From an uncultured Aquimarina sp. (GTDB lineage Bacteria > Bacteroidota > Bacteroidia > Flavobacteriales > Flavobacteriaceae): a stretch of DNA of 5,012 bases. The stretch is from assembly GCA_937958735.1 (NCBI GenBank), contig CALGNG010000007.1:1-5012 (forward strand), written 5' to 3'. Positions 1 through 5,012 of this stretch are shown here, one piece after another. Each line of letters begins with the position of its first letter. Position 1 is the first letter of the stretch. Both the position numbers and the translations under genes were made by a program. The notes beneath the pieces are model-generated. The model was given only the letters and a program-made list of their open reading frames with translations, had not been told where the DNA came from and ran no database searches.

Positions 1-1246
1 AATTGCTTCAGGAGACAAAGTAGAGATTAATGATGTAATTTGTACTTGGGATCCATATAATGGTGTAATTGTTTCTGAATTCCCAGGATCTATTAAGTAC
101 GATAATTTAGAGCAGGGAGTTAATTACCAAGTGGAAATTGATGAACAAACAGGTTTCCAAGAAAAAGTAATATCAGAATCTAGGGATAAGAAAAAAATCC
201 CAAGTTTACTTGTAATGGGTAAAGGAGACGAAGTATTACGTTCTTACAACTTACCTTTAGGTGCACACTTAATGGTAGACGATGGCGAGAAAATAAAAGA
301 AGGTAAGGTGTTAGTTAAAATTCCTCGTAAATCTGCAAAAGCAGGTGATATTACAGGGGGTCTTCCACGTGTAACCGAATTATTTGAAGCTCGTAACCCT
401 TCTAATCCAGCAGTAGTTTCTGAAATTGACGGTGTAGTTTCTTTTGGAAAAATTAAGCGTGGTAATAGAGAGATTATAGTAGAATCCCGTTTAGGTGATA
501 TTAAGAAATACTTGGTTAAATTATCTAACCAGATATTAGTACAAGAAAATGACTTTGTGCGTGCAGGAATGCAGTTATCCGATGGGGCTGTAGCACCAGT
601 AGATATTTTAAAAATACAAGGGCCTTCTGCGGTACAACAATACTTAGTAAACGAAGTACAAGAAGTATATAGATTACAAGGGGTGAAGATTAACGATAAG
701 CACTTTGAGGTAGTTGTACGTCAGATGATGCGTAAAGTTCAAATTCAAGATCCAGGTGATACTATTTTCTTAGAAAATCAACTAATTCATAAATCAGACT
801 TTATTGTTGAAAATGATCAAATTTTTGGTAAAAAAGTGATTGAAGATGCAGGGGAAAGTAGTAATCTAAGAGCAGGTCAAATTGTTACACCGCGTCAATT
901 AAGAGACGAAAACTCTATTTTACGTAGAGAAGATAAGCAGTTAGTAGTAGCTAGAGAAGCTTCTCCAGCAACAGCAACTCCTATCTTACAGGGTATTACA
1001 AGAGCTTCGTTACAAACTAAATCGTTTATTTCTGCGGCATCCTTCCAGGAAACCACTAAAGTATTAAACGAAGCAGCAGTAAGCGGTAAAGAGGATTACT
1101 TAGAAGGATTGAAGGAAAATGTAATTGTAGGTAAGAAAATACCAGCAGGTACAGGTATGCGTAAATACGATTCAATTATTGTAGGCTCTAAAGACGAGTA
1201 CGACACACGTAAGCAAAATGTAGAAGAAAAAATGAATTTTAACTAA
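1..1246 (+). CDS. rpoC: DNA-directed RNA polymerase subunit beta-prime, C-terminal part (5' end outside window)
   Basis: This is the last 414 residues of the beta-prime subunit, which forms the clamp, trigger loop and much of the active centre of RNA polymerase. The frame is open from position 2 without a start codon, so the gene begins upstream; family members in Bacteroidota are roughly 1,400 residues long. The first ~110 residues look like the end of the insertion that splits the trigger loop. The [15 protein letters not shown] segment (within 344-400) is the conserved second trigger-loop helix region. The [20 protein letters not shown] segment and the MMRK that follows (about 650-736) belong to the conserved clamp/switch region. 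Near the end are [16 protein letters not shown] and [17 protein letters not shown], both hallmarks of RpoC C-termini. A GTG at 131 could be mistaken for a start, but it is an internal valine codon. The stop TAA (1244-1246) is followed at once by an in-frame TAG. Assignment is certain from motif recognition. Confidence 0.98.
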   Translation, partial: IASGDKVEINDVICTWDPYNGVIVSEFPGSIKYDNLEQGVNYQVEIDEQTGFQEKVISESRDKKKIPSLLVMGKGDEVLRSYNLPLGAHLMVDDGEKIKEGKVLVKIPRKSAKAGDITGGLPRVTELFEARNPSNPAVVSEIDGVVSFGKIKRGNREIIVESRLGDIKKYLVKLSNQILVQENDFVRAGMQLSDGAVAPVDILKIQGPSAVQQYLVNEVQEVYRLQGVKINDKHFEVVVRQMMRKVQIQDPGDTIFLENQLIHKSDFIVENDQIFGKKVIEDAGESSNLRAGQIVTPRQLRDENSILRREDKQLVVAREASPATATPILQGITRASLQTKSFISAASFQETTKVLNEAAVSGKEDYLEGLKENVIVGKKIPAGTGMRKYDSIIVGSKDEYDTRKQNVEEKMNFN

Positions 1247-1251
1247 TAGAA

Positions 1252-1563
1252 ATGGCTCAAGAGCAAGATAATACTAAAAGTTTAAATATAGAGATTGATG
1301 AACAAACAGCAGAAGGTACTTATAGTAACTTAGCTATTATTAATCATTCAGTTTCAGAGTTTGTAGTGGATTTTATAAATATAATGCCTGGTAACCCGAA
1401 AAGTAAGGTTAAAAGTAGGATTATTTTAACACCACAACATGTTAAACGTTTGGTTAATGCTTTAAGTGATAATATTAATAAATTTGAAAAGGAACACGGT
1501 AAGATTAAAGATTACGATAATCCACCAATTCCTTTAAATTTTGGTCCAACAGGACAAGCTTAA
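1252..1563 (+). CDS. DUF3467-family small protein, last cistron of the rpoC operon
   Basis: This 103-residue protein resembles the DUF3467 family, whose members in Bacteroidota commonly lie just downstream of rpoC; no biochemical function is established to my knowledge. The conserved core spans about residues 21-82. It includes EGTYSNLAIINHSVSEFVVDF (residues 21-41), the MPGNPKSKVKSRIILTP block (45-61), and a probable amphipathic helix with VKRLVNALSDNINKFEKEHG (64-83). The N-terminus is polar and the C-terminus is Pro/Gly-rich. There is no signal peptide or membrane segment, so the protein is probably cytoplasmic. The ATG lies 5 bases after the rpoC stop, with no Shine-Dalgarno motif in the A-rich upstream stretch, as is usual in Bacteroidota. 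The spacing and the terminator right behind the gene suggest cotranscription, and perhaps translational coupling, with rpoC. A role linked to RNA polymerase is only a guess from position. Confidence 0.9.
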   Translation: MAQEQDNTKSLNIEIDEQTAEGTYSNLAIINHSVSEFVVDFINIMPGNPKSKVKSRIILTPQHVKRLVNALSDNINKFEKEHGKIKDYDNPPIPLNFGPTGQA

Positions 1564-1564
1564 C

Positions 1565-1598
1565 AAAAAAGCCTCGAATTTTATTCGAGGCTTTTTTT
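1565..1598 (+). terminator. Intrinsic terminator of the rpoC-DUF3467 unit
   Basis: A perfect 9-bp stem (GCCTCGAAT at 1571-1579, ATTCGAGGC at 1583-1591) with a 3-base TTT loop is followed by seven T residues (1592-1598). It starts only 2 bases after the DUF3467 stop codon. Six A residues (1565-1570) precede the stem, so the structure could also work on the minus strand. It would then act as a second barrier to transcription arriving from prfC. Confidence 0.95.
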
Positions 1599-1774
1599 AT
1601 GACTATCTATTTTAAAATTTATTAAAGCTTATTTCTGTAAGTTATAAAATAGTGTGATTCGTAAAAATGTCTTTTTTAAACAGTGTGGTTTATTTTTGAA
1701 AAATTAAAGACATACATCGTTATAGTTTTTTTTTATTGAAAATAGTGTTTTTAGTAGATTTTAATGATAATTAC
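1599..1774. other. A+T-rich spacer between two terminators, no gene found
   Basis: This stretch lies between the two terminators of the convergent genes. Only very short reading frames occur; for example, an ATG at 1668 opens 10 codons. An 8-bp inverted repeat, ATGTCTTT (1667-1674) with AAAGACAT (1706-1713), encloses smaller self-complementary segments. A TATTTTTG matching the Bacteroidota -7 pattern TAnnTTTG occurs at 1691-1698, but no convincing upstream -33 element accompanies it. I see no coding content and no recognised RNA family. Confidence 0.6.
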
Positions 1775-1817
1775 AAAAAAACCGACTTAAATAATCTTAT
1801 TTAAGTCGGTTTTTTTT
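1775..1817 (-). terminator. Bidirectional intrinsic terminator, probably for prfC
   Basis: A 13-bp perfect stem (1781-1793 with 1798-1810, core ACCGACTTAAATA) has a 4-base loop. It is flanked by A6 on the left (1775-1780) and T7 on the right (1811-1817), which extends pairing to about 19 bp. Read on either strand, a stable hairpin is followed by a T run. It lies about 100 bases beyond the prfC stop codon and is the nearest T-tract hairpin to that gene. On the plus strand it could back up the rpoC-operon terminator. Confidence 0.9.
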
Positions 1818-1837
1818 GTTTTAATATAAAGTTAGTC

Positions 1838-1873
1838 TATTAGGTGTTTTAAAGTTTCTTAAAACACCTAATA
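1838..1873. repeat. Perfect 15-bp inverted repeat in the prfC 3' region
   Basis: The arms 1838-1852 and 1859-1873 (core ATTAGGTGTTTTAA / TTAAAACACCTAAT) are exactly complementary around a 6-base loop. The hairpin would form in the prfC mRNA about 48 bases past its stop codon, before the T-tract terminator. Neither strand has a T run directly after the stem, so it is not a canonical intrinsic terminator. A role in 3'-end stability is possible but unproven. Confidence 0.75.
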
Positions 1874-1920
1874 TGGGTTAATTAACGAAATTATTTTTGA
1901 TAGCCTTTATTTTTGTGAAT

Positions 1921-3513
1921 TTAAAACTCAGAAGTAAAATGAAATTTTAAATTTTTAAATTTATCCTGTGTCATCTGTAAGCTAAATTGCGAATCAGATA
2001 AAAACACCAATTGTCCTTTTTTGTCTTGAGCTAAGAATTTACTTTTAATACGTTTAAATTCTTTAAACTCTTCGCTTTTTGGATCTTCGGCTTCAATCCA
2101 ACAAGCTTTATAAACATTTAGATTTTCATAGCTACATTTAGCTCCATATTCGTGCTCTAAGCGGTATTGAATCACTTCATATTGTAAGGCTCCTACTGTA
2201 CCAATTACTTTTCTGCCATTTAGATCTAAGGTGAATAGTTGAGCAACACCTTCGTCCATTAATTGATCTATACCTTTAGCTAATTGTTTGGATTTTAGCG
2301 GATCTGCGTTGTTAATATATCTAAAATGCTCGGGAGAAAAACTAGGAATCCCTTTATAGCGTAGCTCTTCCCCAGAGGTTAAGGTATCTCCAATCTTAAA
2401 ATTCCCAGTATCGTGTATACCTACTATATCACCTGCATAAGAAATATCTACAATTTCTTTTTTTTCTGCAAAAAAAGCATTAGGACTAGAAAACTTCATT
2501 TTTTTGCCTAATCGAGTATGTAAATAAGGTGTATTTCTTTCAAAAGTTCCCGATACAATTTTAATAAAGGCTAATCGATCCCTGTGTTTAGGATCCATAT
2601 TAGCGTGTATTTTAAAAACAAAACCAGTAAATTTTTTCTCCTGTGGGATTACCTCTCTAATATCACTCTCTTTAGGCCTAGGCATAGGAGCTATAGATAT
2701 AAAACAATCTAAGAGCTCTCTTACTCCAAAGTTATTTAAAGCAGATCCAAAAAATACAGGTTGTAGATCTCCGTTTTGGTAAGCTTCTTTGTCAAATTCA
2801 GGATAAATACCAGTAACCAATTCTACTTCTTCTCTAAGAGTGTTAGCACTTGTTTTTCCAACCAATTTATCCAGCTTAGAATCGGATAAATCGTTTATTT
2901 TTACGGTATTGAAAATATTGTTGGAAGCGTTGTCTTCAAATAAATTAATGTTTTTCTCCCAAATATTATAAATACCTTTAAAATCGTATCCCATTCCTAT
3001 AGGGAAGCTTAAAGGAGTAACCTTAAGACCTAATTTTTGTTCTACTTCATCCAATAAATCAAAAGCATCTTTTCCTTCTCTATCCATTTTGTTAATGAAT
3101 ACAATCATAGGTATTTTGCGCATACGGCATACAGAAACTAATTTTTCTGTTTGTTCCTCGACACCTTTAGCTACATCTATTACTACAATAACACTATCAA
3201 CAGCAGTTAGTGTTCTAAAAGTATCCTCGGCAAAATCTTTGTGACCAGGGGTGTCTAAAATATTGATTTTTATATCCTTATATTCAAAAGCTAAGACAGA
3301 GGTTGCTACAGATATTCCACGCTGTCTTTCTATTTCCATGAAATCACTAGTGGCACCCTTCTTTATTTTATTAGATTTTACTGCTCCAGCTTCCTGTATA
3401 GCTCCTCCAAAATAAAGTAATTTTTCCGTCAAGGTAGTTTTTCCAGCATCGGGATGCGAGACAATTCCAAATGTTCTTCTACGTTTAATTTCCTCTTCAA
3501 AAGACAATTTCAT
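1921..3513 (-). CDS. prfC: Peptide chain release factor 3 (RF3 GTPase)
   Basis: RF3 is a ribosome-bound translational GTPase that promotes release of RF1/RF2 after termination and contributes to translational quality control. The product has 530 residues, close to the 529 of E. coli RF3, so it is complete. The G domain shows all expected elements: P-loop SHPDAGKT (19-26), switch I region with RQRGIS (63-68), DTPGH (87-91) with the conserved His91, NKMD (141-144) for guanine specificity, and a G5 SAL (257-259). The segment FVFKIHANMDPKHRDR (298-313) in domain II is typical of RF3 and helps separate it from EF-G. The start ATG gives the family-typical N-terminus, with EEEIKRRRTFGIVSHP leading into the P-loop. 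No Shine-Dalgarno motif is visible. The gene stands alone, convergent with the rpoC unit and divergent from the surface-protein gene. No frameshift or lost catalytic residue was seen. Confidence 0.98.
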   Translation of the reverse strand: MKLSFEEEIKRRRTFGIVSHPDAGKTTLTEKLLYFGGAIQEAGAVKSNKIKKGATSDFMEIERQRGISVATSVLAFEYKDIKINILDTPGHKDFAEDTFRTLTAVDSVIVVIDVAKGVEEQTEKLVSVCRMRKIPMIVFINKMDREGKDAFDLLDEVEQKLGLKVTPLSFPIGMGYDFKGIYNIWEKNINLFEDNASNNIFNTVKINDLSDSKLDKLVGKTSANTLREEVELVTGIYPEFDKEAYQNGDLQPVFFGSALNNFGVRELLDCFISIAPMPRPKESDIREVIPQEKKFTGFVFKIHANMDPKHRDRLAFIKIVSGTFERNTPYLHTRLGKKMKFSSPNAFFAEKKEIVDISYAGDIVGIHDTGNFKIGDTLTSGEELRYKGIPSFSPEHFRYINNADPLKSKQLAKGIDQLMDEGVAQLFTLDLNGRKVIGTVGALQYEVIQYRLEHEYGAKCSYENLNVYKACWIEAEDPKSEEFKEFKRIKSKFLAQDKKGQLVFLSDSQFSLQMTQDKFKNLKFHFTSEF

Positions 3514-3532
3514 AAACTATAATTTAGTTTTA

Positions 3533-3563
3533 CAAAAGTCAAGTTAAAAAGTTTAAAAAACAA
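3533..3563 (-). promoter_or_regulatory. Candidate prfC promoter (Bacteroidota type)
   Basis: On the minus strand a TTG (3563-3561) is followed after 20 bases by GACTTTTG (3540-3533). The latter matches the TAnnTTTG -7 consensus except for its first base. The spacing fits Bacteroidota promoters. Transcription would start near 3526, giving a short leader of about a dozen bases before the prfC ATG. The TTG lies inside the left arm of the 46-bp palindrome. The assignment rests on motif matching alone. Confidence 0.4.
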
Positions 3564-3589
3564 TATTTATTGTTTTTTAAACTTTTTAA
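3544..3589. repeat. Near-perfect 46-bp A+T palindrome between divergent genes
   Basis: The 22-base arms at 3544-3565 and 3568-3589 are exact reverse complements separated by only two T residues. Each arm has just two G/C bases and contains runs of A6 or T6 around GTTT/AAAC. It lies upstream of both prfC and the surface-protein gene, so it ends neither transcript and is poorly explained as a terminator. It could be a regulatory site, a cruciform, or a relic of an inserted element. The symmetry is directly visible; any function is inference. Confidence 0.85.
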
Positions 3590-3598
3590 TAAATTTTG
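3570..3598 (+). promoter_or_regulatory. Candidate promoter for the surface-protein gene
   Basis: A plus-strand TTG (3570-3572) in the right half of the palindrome is followed after 18 bases by AAATTTTG (3591-3598), one mismatch from TAnnTTTG. Transcription from here would give a leader of about 150 bases. A competing candidate lies closer to the gene: TTTG (3655-3658), 23 bases, then TTTATTTG (3682-3689), also with one mismatch. In such A+T-rich DNA neither is strong. Confidence 0.25.
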
Positions 3599-3755
3599 GC
3601 ACTTTAACGATCTTCCTGTTACGTTTAACGAATAAATGGTTTTTATTGGTTGTTTTTGATTACAGAAATGGCTTTTTAATGTTTATTTGTCCCTTGTGAG
3701 CCCTTGTTTTATAAGGGTTTGTGTTAATTAATTGATAATCAGAAAATTAGATTAT

Positions 3756-5012
3756 ATGAAGATTTTTACGCTCTTTATTGAATGTTTATTCTTTAAGAAA
3801 AATTTGAAAATAGTACTACTTTTAGCTTTTTTTGTTTCTTTTCACGCTCAATCTCAAGATACGGATTCTGATGGTGTGGCAGATATTAACGAATTTAGTT
3901 GTCCTGCTGGAAATGTTACTCCTGGAGTTGTGCCAACAGGTAATTTGGCTAGTCCAGGTTGTAATACTACGAATCAATCAGGTAGAATAGACGACATATA
4001 TATTGTAGATGATCCGTCGGGAGCAAGATTAGTAAGTGTAGATCTTGATTATCAAGTAACAGGTTCTGCTATATTTACTTGTGGTTCAGCTTCAGGAGGA
4101 GCAGGTTTTGCAAATCACAATGGAGTAAGTGTATTAGATCTTCAGCCTAGTGGTGCTTTGCCAGTTCCTTCAAATAGATTGATTAATGTAAGAGCGTCAA
4201 GAACTAATTTTGATGCAGGGGATTTAGGTATTTATACTTTCTCTTTTTCTCAGCCGGTAGGTAATGTAAGCTTTAGTTGGGGAGGATTAGATTTAGGTGA
4301 TGTTGTTAGTTTTGAGGCTTTTAATGGTGGTGTTGGTGTAAATACGAATATACAATTAACTACATTAAGTGCGGCTGATTCGGATGTTGTTTCTAATAAT
4401 GCCTTGGTTACAGAGGTGCAATCTTCGGCAAATGCAGCTAATGCTCCTGCTAATTCGGTTAGAGTTACTGCAGCAAATGTTATTGATAGAATTGTTATAA
4501 GAACAGCTAAAAGAGCTCCGACTAGAGGAAATGTAACAATGCAATTCTTTTTGTTGGATTATTGTGTGTTAGTGGATACAGATGGAGATGGTGATTTTGA
4601 TTTTAACGATGTAGATAGTGATAATGATGGTTGTTTAGATTTAGAGGAAAATCCTACAAATATTGCAAATGCTTCTACAGAAGCAACGACTCCTTTAAGA
4701 ATTTTAATTAATACAAATCCTACTGCTCAAACGGTAACAGAAGGGCAATCTGCTGTTTTTTCAGTGGTAGCAGAAGCTCAGACCACAACAATTTTTAATG
4801 CTAGTGGGAATCCTAACTATACGGCAGGAACTAATGTTGATGCAGGTTTAAGATTTCAATGGCAGGTAGATCAAGCGCCAATAGGTGGAGGTTTTGTTAA
4901 TTTGGTTGGGGAGACTGCGGCAACATTAACATTAACAGATGTTTCAACTAGTATGGATGGTAATCGTTACCGAGTAATAGTTTCTCATATAGACCATAAT
5001 TGTACTGTAAAT
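3756..5012 (+). CDS. Secreted surface protein with Asp-rich and Ig-like regions (3' end outside window)
   Basis: The frame is open from ATG 3756 to the window edge, giving 419 codons without a stop. An in-frame TAA at 3729-3731 bounds the start. The N-terminus has a lysine cluster (K14, K15, K18), a hydrophobic stretch (about 19-29) and a likely cleavage site after A31 (FHA|QSQ), so export is expected. Right after it, DTDSDGVADINE (35-46) resembles a calcium-binding thrombospondin type-3-like repeat. A second, longer Asp-rich patch spans 274-298. Residues about 49-270 between them are Gly/Ser/Asn-rich, probably beta-structured and unassigned; C49, C69, C109 and C270 could form disulfides. From about 320 an Ig-like domain begins (TVTEGQSAVFSV, FQWQ with W369, GNRYRV with Y405, C416). 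This design is common in large adhesin-like proteins of gliding flavobacteria carrying a C-terminal type IX secretion signal, but that end is not visible here. Exact function is unknown. Confidence 0.9.
   Translation, partial: MKIFTLFIECLFFKKNLKIVLLLAFFVSFHAQSQDTDSDGVADINEFSCPAGNVTPGVVPTGNLASPGCNTTNQSGRIDDIYIVDDPSGARLVSVDLDYQVTGSAIFTCGSASGGAGFANHNGVSVLDLQPSGALPVPSNRLINVRASRTNFDAGDLGIYTFSFSQPVGNVSFSWGGLDLGDVVSFEAFNGGVGVNTNIQLTTLSAADSDVVSNNALVTEVQSSANAANAPANSVRVTAANVIDRIVIRTAKRAPTRGNVTMQFFLLDYCVLVDTDGDGDFDFNDVDSDNDGCLDLEENPTNIANASTEATTPLRILINTNPTAQTVTEGQSAVFSVVAEAQTTTIFNASGNPNYTAGTNVDAGLRFQWQVDQAPIGGGFVNLVGETAATLTLTDVSTSMDGNRYRVIVSHIDHNCTVN

Noticed and set aside
131..1246. A separate 371-residue gene starting at GTG 131
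   Set aside because: The same frame is open back to position 2 and the upstream residues continue RpoC sequence, so the GTG is an internal valine codon.
137..1309. Exact 16-base repeat ATTGATGAACAAACAG at 137-152 (in rpoC) and 1294-1309 (in the DUF3467 gene)
   Set aside because: Both copies are in frame and encode IDEQT within otherwise unrelated proteins. No surrounding sequence is shared, so this looks like coincidence rather than a duplicated element.
1668..1700. Tiny open reading frame of 10 codons between the terminators
   Set aside because: It is too short, has no visible translation signal and lies in A+T-rich spacer, where such frames are expected by chance.
1892..1915. Two TATTTTTG motifs (1892-1899, 1908-1915) resembling the Bacteroidota -7 element
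   Set aside because: They lie just past the prfC stop codon and point into the antisense of prfC. Neither has a good -33 partner, and such T-rich words are frequent here.
3544..3589. The palindrome as an intrinsic terminator
   Set aside because: No gene ends next to it on either strand, and the stem is almost entirely A-T, so it would be a weak terminator.
3804..3806. Alternative TTG start for the surface protein at codon 17
   Set aside because: It would remove K14 and K15, the positive charges that precede the signal-peptide hydrophobic core. The ATG at 3756 gives a better export signal.

Overview
The window looks like chromosomal DNA from a low-G+C member of the Bacteroidota, most likely Flavobacteriaceae. 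Four things support this. The RpoC C-terminus and the small DUF3467-type protein behind it are of Bacteroidota type. No Shine-Dalgarno motif stands before the genes. The best promoter candidates resemble the Bacteroidota TTG / TAnnTTTG pattern. The last gene encodes a secreted, Asp-rich, Ig-like surface protein of a kind common in gliding, type IX-secreting flavobacteria. The genus cannot be fixed from this window.

Layout. Positions 1-1246 (+) hold the last 414 codons of rpoC, the RNA polymerase beta-prime subunit. The DUF3467-family gene at 1252-1563 (+) follows after 5 bases, and a strong intrinsic terminator (1565-1598) closes the unit. Positions 1564-1920 are a convergent intergenic region of 357 bases. 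It holds that terminator, a second bidirectional terminator (1775-1817) that best serves the opposing gene, and a third hairpin without a T tract (1838-1873). I found no convincing gene there. Positions 1921-3513 (-) encode complete peptide chain release factor 3 (prfC). Positions 3514-3755 form a divergent intergenic region with a near-perfect 46-bp A+T palindrome and promoter-like motifs facing both ways. From 3756 (+) to the window edge runs an open-ended gene whose first 419 codons encode a signal peptide, two Asp-rich calcium-binding-like patches, an unassigned probable beta-rich region and the start of an Ig-like domain.

How the genes relate. rpoC and prfC are core transcription and translation genes. 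The DUF3467 gene appears to be the last cistron of the RNA polymerase operon. The surface protein is divergent from prfC and has no evident functional link to it. Nothing here amounts to a new multi-gene system. The points most worth a second look are the palindrome with paired promoter-like motifs, the unassigned N-terminal region of the surface protein, and the unexplained structure between the convergent terminators.
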